Positions 8,607 to 18,713 of a stretch of DNA of 64,000 nucleotides are shown here, piece by piece. Position 1 is the stretch's first letter. Each line of letters starts with the position of its first letter. The DNA comes from Mangrovibacter plantisponsor (GTDB taxonomy: Bacteria; Pseudomonadota; Gammaproteobacteria; Enterobacterales; Enterobacteriaceae): NCBI RefSeq assembly GCF_003182475.1, contig NZ_QGTS01000019.1, positions 1 through 64,000 on the forward strand. Reading direction: 5' to 3'. The notes beneath the pieces were generated by a model. It was not told the DNA's origin. It did not search any database and saw only the letters and a program-made list of their open reading frames with translations. The position numbers and the translations under genes are program-made.

Positions 8607-10151
8607 ATGTCTGAATCGCAGCCCCTGTCAGCAACTCCTGGGGGAGCAGAATATCTGCGCGCAGTACTGCGCGCACCTGTGTATGAAGTGGCTCAGGTCA
8701 CGCCATTACAGAAAATGGATAAAATCTCCGCCCGGCTGGAAAACGTGGTTCTGGTTAAACGTGAAGACCGGCAACCCGTGCACAGCTTTAAGCTGCGTGG
8801 CGCTTACGCCATGATCGCCAGCCTGACGGAAGAGCAGAAATCCCATGGTGTGATTACCGCCTCTGCGGGTAATCATGCGCAAGGGGTTGCGTTATCCTCC
8901 ACGCGTCTTGGGATCAAATCATTGATTGTGATGCCAGTGACGACTGCTGACATCAAAGTGGATGCAGTGCGTGGTTTCGGCGGTGAGGTGCTGTTGTTCG
9001 GTGCTAACTTTGATGAGGCGAAAGCCAAGGCCATTGCGCTTTCTGAACAGCAAGGTTTCACCTATGTGCCTCCGTTTGATCACCCGGCTGTCATTGCCGG
9101 GCAAGGCACACTGGCAATGGAACTCCTGCAGCAGGATGCCCATATCGACCGGATATTTGTTCCGGTTGGTGGGGGCGGTCTGGCTGCTGGCGTCGCCGTG
9201 TTGATTAAACAGCTGATGCCGCAAATTAAAGTGATTGCTGTTGAGTCTGAAGATTCAGCCTGCCTGAAAGCGGCACTGGATGCCGGGCATCCGGTGGATT
9301 TACCCCGTGTAGGTCTGTTTGCTGAAGGTGTGGCAGTTAAGCGGATTGGCGATGAAACCTTCCGCCTGTGTCAGGCTTATATCGATGATATTGTCACTGT
9401 CGACAGCGATGCCATTTGCGCCGCGATGAAAGATTTGTTCGAAGACGTGCGTGCCGTGGCAGAACCCTCTGGTGCGCTGGCGCTGGCAGGGATGAAGAAG
9501 TACGTGCAACAGCATGGTATCCGGGGTGAGCGCCTGGCACATATCCTTTCGGGAGCTAACGTAAACTTCCATGGTCTGCGTTATGTGTCTGAACGTTGTG
9601 AGCTGGGTGAGCAGCGTGAAGCATTGCTGGCTGTCACTATTCCGGAAGAAAAAGGCAGCTTCCTTAAGTTTTGCCAGTTGCTCGGAGGGCGTGCGGTAAC
9701 TGAATTTAACTACCGTTACGCAGATGCCAAAGAAGCCTGTATTTTTGTTGGTGTCAGGCTCAGCCGGGGTCTGGAAGAGCGCCAGGAGATAATTAACCTC
9801 CTGACGCAGGGCGGTTATGGCGTAGTGGATTTGTCAGATGACGAAATGGCAAAACTCCATGTTCGCTATATGGTTGGTGGCCGCCCCTCTCAGCCTTTGC
9901 AGGAGCGCCTGTACAGCTTTGAATTCCCGGAATCACCTGGTGCGTTGCTGAAATTCCTGCATACATTAGGCACCCACTGGAATATTTCCCTGTTCCACTA
10001 CCGCAGCCACGGAACGGATTTTGGTCGTGTGCTGGCGGCATTTGAACTGGGCAGCCATGAACCCGATTTTGAAAGCCGGTTACATGAGCTGGGCTATGAT
10101 TGCCATAACGAAACCAATAACCCGGCTTTTCGGTTTTTCCTGGCGGGTTAG
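8607..10151 (+). CDS. ilvA: Threonine dehydratase, biosynthetic
   Basis: This PLP enzyme (514 aa) deaminates threonine to 2-ketobutyrate, the committed step to isoleucine, and is feedback-inhibited by Ile. The PLP lysine is Lys62 in HSFKLRGAY and the phosphate-binding loop GGGGLAAG is at 188-195. The C-terminal third holds two ACT-like regulatory domains (about 340-410 and 435-505). It is the last gene of the operon; its stop overlaps the convergent ilvY stop by 4 bp. A 20-bp perfect palindrome (8656-8675) arises from repeated LRA codons near its start. Confidence 0.97.
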   Translation: MSESQPLSATPGGAEYLRAVLRAPVYEVAQVTPLQKMDKISARLENVVLVKREDRQPVHSFKLRGAYAMIASLTEEQKSHGVITASAGNHAQGVALSSTRLGIKSLIVMPVTTADIKVDAVRGFGGEVLLFGANFDEAKAKAIALSEQQGFTYVPPFDHPAVIAGQGTLAMELLQQDAHIDRIFVPVGGGGLAAGVAVLIKQLMPQIKVIAVESEDSACLKAALDAGHPVDLPRVGLFAEGVAVKRIGDETFRLCQAYIDDIVTVDSDAICAAMKDLFEDVRAVAEPSGALALAGMKKYVQQHGIRGERLAHILSGANVNFHGLRYVSERCELGEQREALLAVTIPEEKGSFLKFCQLLGGRAVTEFNYRYADAKEACIFVGVRLSRGLEERQEIINLLTQGGYGVVDLSDDEMAKLHVRYMVGGRPSQPLQERLYSFEFPESPGALLKFLHTLGTHWNISLFHYRSHGTDFGRVLAAFELGSHEPDFESRLHELGYDCHNETNNPAFRFFLAG

Positions 10152-11038
10152 TTGCCTGGCAGTATTTTCCAGAATGCTTCAACAAGCGGCTCATGCAGCC
10201 GCTTTTTTTGTACACACACACCCAGTTCGAACGGCGTTTTTTCATCGCTCCGGTCCAGAATCATCACCCTGTTGCGAACCGGTTCGGGGCTGTTATCCAG
10301 TACCACTTCCGGGATAAGAGCAACACCACAACCCAGAGCAACCATGGAGACCATCGCTTCATGGCCGCCAACTGTGGCATAAATAGCCGGGTTACTCACC
10401 TTCTGGCGGCGAAACCATAACTCAATACGGCGGCGTACCGGTCCCTGGTCGGGCAGAATGAACGGTATTGTGTTCCAGTCAGGTTCTTCGGCACTCACCT
10501 GATTACGTACCGGGCAAGGCAAAGCTGGTGCTATCAGTGCAACAGGAAGATGTTCCAGAATAGAAAATGCCACCGCTGCCGGGAGGTGCTCCGGCTTACC
10601 GGCAATAGCCAGATCTGCCTCGCCAGACACAACTTTTTCTACTGCATCTGCGGCGTCGCCGGTCGAGAGTTTAATTTCAACGGAAGGGTGCTCAGCCCGG
10701 AAACGGTCAAGTATGGGAGGCAAATGGCTGTATGCGGCCGTGACAGAGCAGAATAAGTGCAACTCACCCGATAACGATGGCCCTTTCTGGTCAATGGCAT
10801 GGCGCAACTGCTGGTATTGCAACAATGTTTGCTGAGCAAACTGGCGCAGCTCCTCACCGGCTTCGGTTAATTGCACGGTGCGGTTGTCACGGATAAACAG
10901 CGGCTGGCCTAAATCCTCTTCCAGGCGTTGGATCTGGCGTGACAATGTCGAGGGGCTGACATGCATCGCCCGGGCGCTACGGCCAAAATGGCGGCTTTCT
11001 GCGAGGTGTAAAAACGTTTTCAGATCGCGTAAATCCAT
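10148..11038 (-). CDS. ilvY: LysR-family activator IlvY
   Basis: This positive regulator of ilvC (296 aa, one residue shorter than in E. coli) responds to acetolactate/acetohydroxybutyrate and represses itself. The LysR helix-turn-helix occupies about residues 18-38 (FGRSARAMHVSPSTLSRQIQ), followed by the linker helix and the two-lobed effector domain. It is transcribed divergently from ilvC across a 167-bp region carrying its operators. Confidence 0.95.
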   Translation of the reverse strand: MDLRDLKTFLHLAESRHFGRSARAMHVSPSTLSRQIQRLEEDLGQPLFIRDNRTVQLTEAGEELRQFAQQTLLQYQQLRHAIDQKGPSLSGELHLFCSVTAAYSHLPPILDRFRAEHPSVEIKLSTGDAADAVEKVVSGEADLAIAGKPEHLPAAVAFSILEHLPVALIAPALPCPVRNQVSAEEPDWNTIPFILPDQGPVRRRIELWFRRQKVSNPAIYATVGGHEAMVSMVALGCGVALIPEVVLDNSPEPVRNRVMILDRSDEKTPFELGVCVQKKRLHEPLVEAFWKILPGN

Positions 11039-11062
11039 ACGCTTATCTCCCGGAAAGTTGAT

Positions 11063-11129
11063 GTTGCATATAACGCAACGTGACGTTGTTAATATATCAA
11101 TTTAAGCAACGCATTTCCTGACATATAGT
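11063..11129. promoter_or_regulatory. IlvY operators and ilvC promoter
   Basis: A 17-bp inverted repeat, GTTGC-N7-GCAAC, is at 11063-11079, and a second set of arms, GTTG (11085) and CAAC (11107), follows it. These fit the two tandem IlvY operators known in E. coli. A -10 like TATAGT (11124-11129) has only a poor -35 (TTTAAG, 11101-11106), as expected of an activator-dependent promoter. Confidence 0.75.
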
Positions 11130-11205
11130 GAGTGCATCATTCGCAATGCTTATAGCACACGCGATCAGAATAAAACGCACAACACCACACCGATGGAGCA
11201 ACACG

Positions 11206-12681
11206 ATGGCTAATTATTTCAATACACTGAACCTGCGCCAGCAACTGGCACAACTGGGTAAATGCCGCTTTATGGGCCGCGATGAATTTGCTGATGAAGC
11301 CAGCTTTCTGAAAGGCAAAAAAATCGTGATCGTCGGCTGTGGCGCTCAGGGTCTGAACCAGGGTCTGAACATGCGTGACTCCGGCCTGGATGTGTCTTAT
11401 GCGCTGCGTGCAGCTGCCATCGCTGAAAAACGTGCTTCATGGCGTAAAGCGACTGAAAACGGTTTTAAAGTTGGGACCTACGAAGATTTGATCCCTCAGG
11501 CGGATCTGGTGGTTAACCTGACTCCGGACAAACAGCACTCCTCAGTTGTTCAGTCTGTACAGCCGCTGATGAAACAAGGTGCTGCACTCGGCTATTCTCA
11601 CGGCTTCAACGTGGTGGAAGTCGGTGAGAAAATTCGTCAGGACATCACCGTAGTGATGGTTGCGCCGAAATGCCCGGGCACTGAAGTGCGTGAAGAATAC
11701 AAACGTGGTTTTGGTGTCCCAACCCTGATTGCCGTTCACCCGGAAAACGACCCGAAAGGTGAAGGTATGGCAATCGCGAAAGCCTGGGCAGCAGGCACTG
11801 GCGGCCATCGCGCTGGTGTTCTTGAGTCTTCTTTCGTTGCTGAAGTGAAATCTGACCTGATGGGCGAGCAGACAATTCTGTGCGGTATGCTGCAGGCAGG
11901 TTCGCTGTTGTGCTTTGACAAACTGGTTGCCGAAGGCACCGACCCGGCATACGCAGAAAAACTGATTCAGTTCGGTTGGGAAACAGTGACAGAAGCGCTG
12001 AAACAGGGTGGTATCACTCTGATGATGGACCGCCTGTCTAACCCTGCGAAACTGCGTGCATTCGCACTGTCTGAGCAGATGAAAACCATCATGGCTCCAC
12101 TGTTCCAGAAACATATGGATGACATCATTTCTGGCGAGTTCTCTCGCGTGATGATGGCTGACTGGGCTAACGACGATAAAAATCTGCTGACCTGGCGTGA
12201 AGAAACCGGCCAAACTGCATTTGAAACTGCGCCGCAGTTTGAAGGCAAAATCGCTGAACAAGAGTACTTCGACAATGGCGTGCTGATGATTGCGATGGTG
12301 AAAGCCGGGGTTGAGCTGGCATTCGAAACTATGGTGTCTTCAGGCATCATTGAAGAGTCTGCTTACTACGAATCACTGCATGAACTGCCGCTGATTGCCA
12401 ACACCATTGCACGTAAACGCCTGTATGAAATGAACGTGGTAATTTCCGATACTGCTGAGTACGGTAACTACCTGTTTGCCAATGCCGCGGTTCCGTTGCT
12501 GAAAGAGTTTATGACTACTCTGCAACCGGGTGACCTGGGTAAAGCGATTGCTGCCGGTAGCGTTGACAACGCGCAACTGCGTGATGTTAACGAAGCGGTC
12601 CGCAACCACCCAATCGAAGTGGTTGGTAAGAAACTGCGTAGCTACATGACGGATATGAAACGTATCGCTGTTGCTGGCTAA
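11206..12681 (+). CDS. ilvC: Ketol-acid reductoisomerase (NADP+), class II
   Basis: This enzyme isomerises and reduces acetolactate and acetohydroxybutyrate with NADPH and Mg. It is 491 aa, the long class II form with a duplicated knotted C-terminal domain. The NADPH-binding GCGAQG is at 44-49 and the NADP phosphate ligands Arg68, Arg76 and Ser78 are present. The start is the ATG at 11206 ([10 protein letters not shown]), preceded by GGAGCA; an in-frame upstream start would read through the promoter. Induction by IlvY plus substrate is expected. Confidence 0.97.
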   Translation: MANYFNTLNLRQQLAQLGKCRFMGRDEFADEASFLKGKKIVIVGCGAQGLNQGLNMRDSGLDVSYALRAAAIAEKRASWRKATENGFKVGTYEDLIPQADLVVNLTPDKQHSSVVQSVQPLMKQGAALGYSHGFNVVEVGEKIRQDITVVMVAPKCPGTEVREEYKRGFGVPTLIAVHPENDPKGEGMAIAKAWAAGTGGHRAGVLESSFVAEVKSDLMGEQTILCGMLQAGSLLCFDKLVAEGTDPAYAEKLIQFGWETVTEALKQGGITLMMDRLSNPAKLRAFALSEQMKTIMAPLFQKHMDDIISGEFSRVMMADWANDDKNLLTWREETGQTAFETAPQFEGKIAEQEYFDNGVLMIAMVKAGVELAFETMVSSGIIEESAYYESLHELPLIANTIARKRLYEMNVVISDTAEYGNYLFANAAVPLLKEFMTTLQPGDLGKAIAAGSVDNAQLRDVNEAVRNHPIEVVGKKLRSYMTDMKRIAVAG

Positions 12682-12706
12682 TTCAGTTGCGCCTGAGTAG
12701 CCTGTC

Positions 12707-12736
12707 ACGCCCCGGCACCCGCCGGGGCGTTGTTAT
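12707..12736 (+). terminator. ilvC terminator
   Basis: ACGCCCCGGC and GCCGGGGCGT form a 10-bp GC stem with an ACCC loop, followed by TGTTAT, between the convergent ilvC and ppiC genes. Confidence 0.85.
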
Positions 12737-12737
12737 A

Positions 12738-13019
12738 TTACCGGCGGTATAACACCTTAATAATATGGTAGCCAAAGCGGGTTTTTACCGGGCCATAAGG
12801 CTTGAGCAGTGGGCAACTGAAGACTGCTTTATCAAACGGCCCAACCATGGCTCCTTTGGCAAATTCACCCAGATTCCCGCCGTTGCGGCCAGAAGGGCAG
12901 GTTGAAAAGCGTTTAGCCAGTTGGTCGAATTTTGCCCCTTTCTCCAGTTTTTCCAGGACTTCCCGGGCTTTTGCCTCAGTCCTGACCAGAATGTGTAATG
13001 CTGCCGCCGTGCGGGCCAT
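12738..13019 (-). CDS. ppiC: Peptidyl-prolyl cis-trans isomerase C (parvulin)
   Basis: This 93-aa cytoplasmic parvulin isomerises Xaa-Pro bonds. It is essentially a single rotamase domain; diagnostic pieces are AAALHILV at the start, CPSG...GGNLGEF in the middle, and [12 protein letters not shown] at the end. Its length equals E. coli PpiC. It is divergent from rep. Confidence 0.96.
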   Translation of the reverse strand: MARTAAALHILVRTEAKAREVLEKLEKGAKFDQLAKRFSTCPSGRNGGNLGEFAKGAMVGPFDKAVFSCPLLKPYGPVKTRFGYHIIKVLYRR

Positions 13020-13142
13020 ATTTATTTCCCCGGTGAGTAAGATACTTAGGGCTACTTTACCATTATCCTTCCAGTTCGCGGTAAATCCTGCCGTTGCTTT
13101 CTGCTACAATCCTTTTCCCCATCAGCCAGGTGAGCTTCAGCC

Positions 13143-15170
13143 ATGCGTTTAAATCCCAGCCAACAACAAGCCGTCGAATTTGTAACAGGTCCCTGCCTGG
13201 TGTTGGCGGGCGCAGGCTCTGGCAAGACTCGTGTTATCACGAATAAAATTGCTCACCTGATCCGCGGTTGTGGTTACCAGGCCCGGCACATTGCGGCGGT
13301 CACCTTCACCAATAAAGCTTCCCGTGAAATGAAAGAGCGTGTGGCACAAACGTTGGGGCGTAAGGAAGCACGGGGATTAATGATTTCAACGTTCCATACG
13401 CTTGGCCTTGAAATTATTAAGCGTGAGTATGCTGCGTTGGGCATGAAAGCGAATTTCTCGCTGTTTGATGATACCGACCAGACCGGGCTGTTAAAAGAGC
13501 TTACCCAGGGCCTGATTGAAGAAGATAAAACGGTTCTGCAGCAACTGATTTCCACTATCTCCAACTGGAAAAATGCCCTGATGAGCCCGGCGGATGCTCA
13601 GGCTCAGGCCCGGGGCGAACGTGACCGCATTTTTGCGCACTGTTACAGCCTGTACGACACCCATCTGAAAGCCTGTAATGTACTTGATTTTGATGACCTG
13701 ATTTTACTGCCAACACTGTTACTTAAACGTAATGAAGAAGTGCGGGAACGTTGGCAAAACCGTATTCGTTATTTGCTGGTGGACGAATATCAGGATACCA
13801 ACACCAGCCAGTATGAACTGGTTAAATTACTGGTAGGCAACCGTGCTCGTTTTACGGTTGTGGGCGATGATGACCAGTCAATTTACTCCTGGCGTGGTGC
13901 CCGCCCACAAAACCTGGTTCTGCTCAGCGAAGACTTTCCGGCACTTCAGGTTATTAAGCTGGAGCAAAATTACCGCTCTTCCGGGCGAATCCTGAAGGCT
14001 GCAAATATTCTCATCGCCAATAACCCCCACGTTTTTGAAAAACGTCTGTTTTCAGAGCTGGGTTACGGCCCGGAGCTGAAAGTTATTACCGCCAATAACG
14101 AAGATCATGAAGCAGAGCGGGTGGTGGGGGAGCTTATTGCACACCATTTTATTAATAAAACCGGATATAAAGACTACTCAATTTTATACCGTGGGAACCA
14201 TCAGTCGCGGGTATTCGAAAAGCTGCTGATGCAAAACCGTATTCCTTACAAAATTTCTGGCGGCACATCGTTTTTCTCGCGCCCGGAAATCAAAGATTTG
14301 CTGGCGTATTTGCGCGTGTTAACCAACCCGGATGATGACAGCGCTTTTTTGCGTATTGTGAATACGCCGCGGCGCGAAATTGGGCCGGCTACATTACAAA
14401 AGTTGGGTGAGTGGGCAACAGTTCGTAACAAGAGTCTGTTTGCGGCCAGTTTCGATCTCGGCCTGGAGCAAACCCTGTCAGGGCGTGGTCGTGAAGCACT
14501 GGGGCGTTTTACCCACTGGCTGGATGATGTGATGCGTAAGGCGGAGCGTGAGCCAGTAGTGGCGGTGCGCGACCTGATCCATGGTATGGACTACGAAAGT
14601 TGGTTATATGAAACTTCACCCAGTCCAAAAGCTGCAGAAATGCGGATGAAAAACGTGAACCAGTTATTTACCTGGATGACGGAAATGCTCGAAGGTTCTG
14701 ATATCGAAGAGCCAATGACATTGACCCAGGTGGTCACGCGTTTCACCCTGCGCGACATGATGGAGCGTGGCGAAAGCGAAGATGAGCAGGACCAGGTACA
14801 GCTCATGACACTGCATGCATCAAAAGGTCTTGAGTTCCCTTATGTTTTCCTGGTTGGCATGGAAGAAGGGTTATTACCCCACCAGAGCAGTATTGATGAA
14901 GATAATATCGACGAAGAACGTCGTCTGGCCTATGTAGGGATTACTCGTGCGCAAAAAGAGCTGTTCTTTACGTTGTGCCGGGAACGCAGGCAATTTGGGG
15001 AATTGGTTCGCCCTGAGCCGAGCCGTTTTTTACTGGAACTGCCGCAGGACGACTTGCTGTGGGAAACGGAACGGAAGGTTGTCAGTGCACAAGAACGTAT
15101 GCAGAAAGGCCAGGGTCACCTGGCCCACCTGAAAGCACAACTGGCAAAAGCGCGTGAAAAAGGCAATTAG
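13143..15170 (+). CDS. rep: ATP-dependent DNA helicase Rep
   Basis: This superfamily 1A 3'-5' helicase (675 aa; E. coli 673) is an accessory replicative motor that removes proteins ahead of the fork, where it contacts DnaB. Walker A AGSGKT is at 24-29, the DEYQD Walker B near 215, and motifs [14 protein letters not shown] and the C-terminal [10 protein letters not shown] are present. A good Shine-Dalgarno (AGGTGA) is 8 bases before the ATG. Its stop overlaps the convergent gppA stop by 4 bp. It is related to uvrD later in this window. Confidence 0.97.
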   Translation: MRLNPSQQQAVEFVTGPCLVLAGAGSGKTRVITNKIAHLIRGCGYQARHIAAVTFTNKASREMKERVAQTLGRKEARGLMISTFHTLGLEIIKREYAALGMKANFSLFDDTDQTGLLKELTQGLIEEDKTVLQQLISTISNWKNALMSPADAQAQARGERDRIFAHCYSLYDTHLKACNVLDFDDLILLPTLLLKRNEEVRERWQNRIRYLLVDEYQDTNTSQYELVKLLVGNRARFTVVGDDDQSIYSWRGARPQNLVLLSEDFPALQVIKLEQNYRSSGRILKAANILIANNPHVFEKRLFSELGYGPELKVITANNEDHEAERVVGELIAHHFINKTGYKDYSILYRGNHQSRVFEKLLMQNRIPYKISGGTSFFSRPEIKDLLAYLRVLTNPDDDSAFLRIVNTPRREIGPATLQKLGEWATVRNKSLFAASFDLGLEQTLSGRGREALGRFTHWLDDVMRKAEREPVVAVRDLIHGMDYESWLYETSPSPKAAEMRMKNVNQLFTWMTEMLEGSDIEEPMTLTQVVTRFTLRDMMERGESEDEQDQVQLMTLHASKGLEFPYVFLVGMEEGLLPHQSSIDEDNIDEERRLAYVGITRAQKELFFTLCRERRQFGELVRPEPSRFLLELPQDDLLWETERKVVSAQERMQKGQGHLAHLKAQLAKAREKGN

Positions 15171-16651
15171 TTAAGTGCCAGTTGCCAGTGAACATAGCTT
15201 TGCCAGTGCTCTTCTTGCTCGAGTAACTCTGCACACAGCGGGTGTGCCGCCAGCCAGCCGTCAGGCAGGTGTATTGCCAGTGCATCCAGGTTCACCGCAA
15301 GCTTAACTCCTGCGAGGGATTCATCCTGGCGCCGCCCGGCGAAAATAATAGCCAGGCGCAGCAGGCGACATAACCGTTCTGCATCACGTGGGGCAATGGC
15401 GTTTTGTTGATTGAGGGCCGAAAGGTCAACCGGGTTTGTCTGGTTAAGCAACAGCGTTGCCAGCAAGGTTTTCTGTGCTGGCGTGAAGCCCGGCAAATCA
15501 AGGTTGCGAACCAGGTACGCACCATGTTGTGGGGCACGTTTGAAATCCACACTTAGGCCAATTTCATGCAACAGGCAGGCACTGTGCAGTAAATCGCGAT
15601 CTAAAGGGGTTAAAGCCCATTGCGCTGCGACCTGGTCGAAAAACTGGCCAGACAGTGCAGCGACACGATCTGCCTGTTCTGCGTCAATCATAAAGCGCCG
15701 TTGAATGTTACGCAGTGTCCGCTGGCGGATATCCTGGTCAACGGTAAGGTGCAACATACCGTATACCAGGCCTTCACGCAGTGCGCCGCCAGCAAGCGTC
15801 ATACAGTCTACGTTCAGTGCTTTAAAGATGGCAATCAGGATGGCAAGACCGCTCGGAAAAACCAGCGCGCGTTCCAGAGTCAGCCCTTCAATCTCCAACT
15901 CCTCCAGGCGGCCACACAAAATGGCGCGTTGTTTTAACTGCTGGAGTTTGTTTAGCGTAATACGCTCATCCATGCCCTGCGCCATCATGATTTCCTGAAG
16001 CGCCTGAACCGTGCCTGAAGCACCGACACAGACTTTCCAGCCATGGCGTTGCAATTCACCAATAACGGGCTGGAGGACTTCGCTGGCTGCCTGCTCTGCA
16101 GCATCAAAGTTTTCCCTGGCAAGAACTCTGTCGGTGAAATACCGTTCCAGCCAGGTGACACAACCCATCGACAAACTGAATAACGATGTGGCCTGCGCGC
16201 CGCTGCCAGTAACCAGTTCAGTACTGGCACCACCAATATCCACCACCAGGCGTTGATCTGCTCCACCTGTGGTATGTGCCACACCCTGGTAAATCAGGCG
16301 GGCTTCTTCTTCACCACTAATAACCTGAACCGGGCAACCCAGGATCTGTTCGGCCTGGTGAATAAATTCACCGGCGTTGGTTGCCAGGCGCAAGGTCGCG
16401 GTGGCCACAGCCCTGATTTGAGCCCCAGGAATATCCTGCAGGCGTTCAGCGAACAACTTCAGGCATTGCCATCCCCGCTCCATCGCCTCCTGAGAAAGCG
16501 CATTGTTGCTGTTCAGGCCGGCAGCAAGACGAACTTTACGTTTGATGCGGGATAGCGTTTGAATGCTGCCAGCCACCTCGCGTATGACCAGCATATGGAA
16601 ACTGTTGGAACCCAGATCAATAGCGGCATAGAGTGAGGTTGGGCTGCGCAT
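15167..16651 (-). CDS. gppA: Guanosine-5'-triphosphate,3'-diphosphate pyrophosphatase (pppGpp hydrolase)
   Basis: This enzyme converts pppGpp to ppGpp and also has exopolyphosphatase activity. It belongs to the Ppx/GppA ASKHA fold: the first phosphate loop reads DLGSNSFH near residue 12, the second [10 protein letters not shown], and a C-terminal HD-like helical domain includes LHEIG. I prefer the ATG at 16651 because it gives the same 494 aa and the same N-terminal spacing as E. coli and lies 9 bases from AGGG; an ATG two codons upstream abuts the rhlB stop. It probably forms an operon with rhlB. Confidence 0.95.
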   Translation of the reverse strand: MRSPTSLYAAIDLGSNSFHMLVIREVAGSIQTLSRIKRKVRLAAGLNSNNALSQEAMERGWQCLKLFAERLQDIPGAQIRAVATATLRLATNAGEFIHQAEQILGCPVQVISGEEEARLIYQGVAHTTGGADQRLVVDIGGASTELVTGSGAQATSLFSLSMGCVTWLERYFTDRVLARENFDAAEQAASEVLQPVIGELQRHGWKVCVGASGTVQALQEIMMAQGMDERITLNKLQQLKQRAILCGRLEELEIEGLTLERALVFPSGLAILIAIFKALNVDCMTLAGGALREGLVYGMLHLTVDQDIRQRTLRNIQRRFMIDAEQADRVAALSGQFFDQVAAQWALTPLDRDLLHSACLLHEIGLSVDFKRAPQHGAYLVRNLDLPGFTPAQKTLLATLLLNQTNPVDLSALNQQNAIAPRDAERLCRLLRLAIIFAGRRQDESLAGVKLAVNLDALAIHLPDGWLAAHPLCAELLEQEEHWQSYVHWQLALN

Positions 16652-16656
16652 AGTCA

Positions 16657-17919
16657 TTAACCCTGACGACGGCGGTTACGCGGCGCACCACCACGGCGTT
16701 GGCCGTTTGGACGCGGACGGGTTAAACGTTTTGGCGGCGGCAACTCAGATAACAGTGCATCCGGGTTGTATTTGCTCACCGGAATTGAGTGCCCAATATA
16801 CGTTTCAATCGCAGGCAGGTTCAGCGCGTACTCTTCACAGGCAAGGCTGATGGAGTGCCCACTGGCGCCAGCACGCCCGGTACGACCAATGCGATGCACA
16901 TAGTCTTCGCAGTCATCCGGTAAATCATAATTGAACACATGGGTAACAGCCGGGATGTGCAGACCGCGAGCAGCGACATCAGTAGCTACCAGAATGTCCA
17001 GGTCACCACGCGTGAATTCGTCCAGAATGCGCAGGCGTTTTTTCTGTGCGACGTCGCCAGTCAGTAAACCGACACGGTGGCCATCGGCGGCAAGATGCCC
17101 CCAGATTTCTTCGCAACGGTGTTTGGTGTTGGCGAAAATAATTGCGCGTTCCGGCCACTCTTCTTCAATCAGTGTCTGGAGCAAACGCATTTTTTCTTCA
17201 TTGGACGGGTAGAACAGTTCTTCTTTAATGCGGTGGCCGGTTTTCTGTTCCGGTTCCACTTCAACATATTCAGCATTGTTCATTTGCTCAAATGCCAGTT
17301 CACGCACCCGGTAAGATAAGGTTGCTGAGAACAGCATGTTGAGGCGTTCCGTGGCAGCCGGCATACGGCGGAACAGCCAACGTATATCTTTGATAAAGCC
17401 AAGATCGTACATGCGATCTGCTTCATCCAGTACCACTACCTGAATTGAGCCCAGATTGATGTGATTCTGTTTGGCGTAGTCGATAAGACGACCGGTTGTG
17501 CCAATCAGAATATCAACACCCTGTTCCAGCACTTTGAGCTGTTTATCATAACCATCGCCACCATAAGCCAGGCCCATTTTGAGGCCAGTTGCCGCAGCGA
17601 GTGGTTCCGCATCAGAGTGAATTTGCACCGCCAGTTCACGGGTTGGCGCCATAATTAATGCGCGCGGCTGGTTAGTCTGGCGACCTTCTGGTGCAGGGTG
17701 GGAGAGTAAAAAATGAAACGTTGACGTTAAAAACGCCATCGTTTTGCCTGTACCGGTTTGCGCCTGCCCCGCAACATCCCGCCCGGCTAAAGTCAGCGGA
17801 AGTGCCAGTGCCTGAATAGGCGTGCAGTTATAGAACCCTTTTTTTTCAAGGGCTTCTACCACCTGAGGGTGCAGGGCGAAGTCGGAAAACTTCTGTTCGG
17901 TTAAATGTGTTTTGCTCAT
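16657..17919 (-). CDS. rhlB: ATP-dependent RNA helicase RhlB
   Basis: This DEAD-box helicase (420 aa) of the RNA degradosome unwinds structured RNA for RNase E/PNPase. The Q motif CTPIQ, Walker A AQTGTGKT (53-60), DEAD (165-168), SAT (198-200) and [10 protein letters not shown] are all intact. The C-terminus is an Arg/Gly/Pro-rich tail ([19 protein letters not shown]) that aids RNA and RNase E binding. It is divergent from trxA over a 120-bp spacer. Confidence 0.97.
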   Translation of the reverse strand: MSKTHLTEQKFSDFALHPQVVEALEKKGFYNCTPIQALALPLTLAGRDVAGQAQTGTGKTMAFLTSTFHFLLSHPAPEGRQTNQPRALIMAPTRELAVQIHSDAEPLAAATGLKMGLAYGGDGYDKQLKVLEQGVDILIGTTGRLIDYAKQNHINLGSIQVVVLDEADRMYDLGFIKDIRWLFRRMPAATERLNMLFSATLSYRVRELAFEQMNNAEYVEVEPEQKTGHRIKEELFYPSNEEKMRLLQTLIEEEWPERAIIFANTKHRCEEIWGHLAADGHRVGLLTGDVAQKKRLRILDEFTRGDLDILVATDVAARGLHIPAVTHVFNYDLPDDCEDYVHRIGRTGRAGASGHSISLACEEYALNLPAIETYIGHSIPVSKYNPDALLSELPPPKRLTRPRPNGQRRGGAPRNRRRQG

Positions 17920-18039
17920 AAGGGTGATAGAATATCAGCTAACTATTGCTTTACGAAAGCGTATCCGGTGAAATAAAGTCAACCTTTGTGTTGGTTAATG
18001 CTACACCAACCACCCAGGCATAATCTTGTGGAGTAAAAC

Positions 18040-18369
18040 ATGAGCGATAAAATTATTCACCTGACCGACGACAGTTTCGACACGGATGTGCTAAAAGCTG
18101 ATGGGTTAGTTCTGGTTGACTTTTGGGCAGAATGGTGTGGTCCTTGCAAAATGATCGCCCCGATTCTGGATGAAGTTGCTGATGAGTATCAGGGCAAACT
18201 GACTGTTGCCAAACTGAACATCGATCAGAACCCAGGCACGGCTCCGAAATACGGTATCCGTGGTATTCCGACCCTGCTGTTGTTCAAAAACGGTGAAGTC
18301 GCTGCAACGAAAGTTGGCGCATTGTCTAAAGGTCAGCTGAAAGAGTTTCTGGACGCGAACCTGGCATAA
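18040..18369 (+). CDS. trxA: Thioredoxin 1
   Basis: This 109-aa thioredoxin donates electrons to ribonucleotide reductase, PAPS reductase and methionine sulfoxide reductases, and is kept reduced by TrxB. The active site WCGPC has the redox cysteines Cys33 and Cys36; the cis-Pro loop GIRGIPT is present. GGAGTAAA precedes the ATG. It is the same length as the E. coli protein and nearly identical to it. Confidence 0.98.
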   Translation: MSDKIIHLTDDSFDTDVLKADGLVLVDFWAEWCGPCKMIAPILDEVADEYQGKLTVAKLNIDQNPGTAPKYGIRGIPTLLLFKNGEVAATKVGALSKGQLKEFLDANLA

Positions 18370-18378
18370 TTTTGCCTT

Positions 18379-18428
18379 GCCGGCGCATCCAGTTTTCCAT
18401 AAATGTTGTGGACTGCTGGACGCCCGGC
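18379..18428 (+). other. Imperfect 50-nt stem-loop after trxA
   Basis: Arms GCCGGCGCATCCAG (18379-18392) and CTGGACGCCCGGC (18416-18428) pair at both ends (GCCGG with CCGGC, TCCAG with CTGGA), with a small internal bulge. It begins 9 bases after the trxA stop and lacks a clear T run. It may protect the trxA 3' end or act as an inefficient terminator. Confidence 0.5.
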
Positions 18429-18553
18429 ATTTGTCGTGCTAAGTTATGGCTAACTTCTTTTGAACATGTCTTTCGTTTGAATCTTGTAATACCCCTAAAG
18501 CCTTGCAAATTCTGTATTAAACGTTTTTTGTAAGCTAAGTTATTTATTCAGGG

Positions 18554-18622
18554 TTGTCCCCTTATTCCGTCTCATCGAATCAGTTCTGTGTTTTTCCTCA
18601 ACCAGGCAGCGGTCAGACATAA
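18554..18622 (+). CDS. Possible rho leader ORF (rhoL-like, TTG start)
   Basis: E. coli has a 33-codon rho leader peptide, RhoL, here. In this window no ATG ORF is found, but the segment from CAGTTCTGTG to AGGCAGCGGTCAGACAT resembles the end of the E. coli rhoL DNA, and a TTG-initiated frame runs 22 codons through it to TAA. There is no convincing Shine-Dalgarno, so translation is doubtful. The 344-bp trxA-rho gap is otherwise a long untranslated leader that in E. coli mediates Rho autoregulation. Confidence 0.25.
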   Translation: MSPYSVSSNQFCVFPQPGSGQT

Positions 18623-18713
18623 GCGGCAACTATTAACAGGCATGGATGAACCCTTCCATACCATTTCATGATACTAAGTTCGAGATTTACCCCGAGTTTA
18701 AGAACCCACCACT

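Noticed and set aside
11542-12261. 239-codon open frame antisense to ilvC
   Set aside because: It lies wholly inside the highly conserved ilvC and has a composition (His/Phe/Arg-rich) typical of a reverse-complement shadow. No ribosome site or family resemblance.
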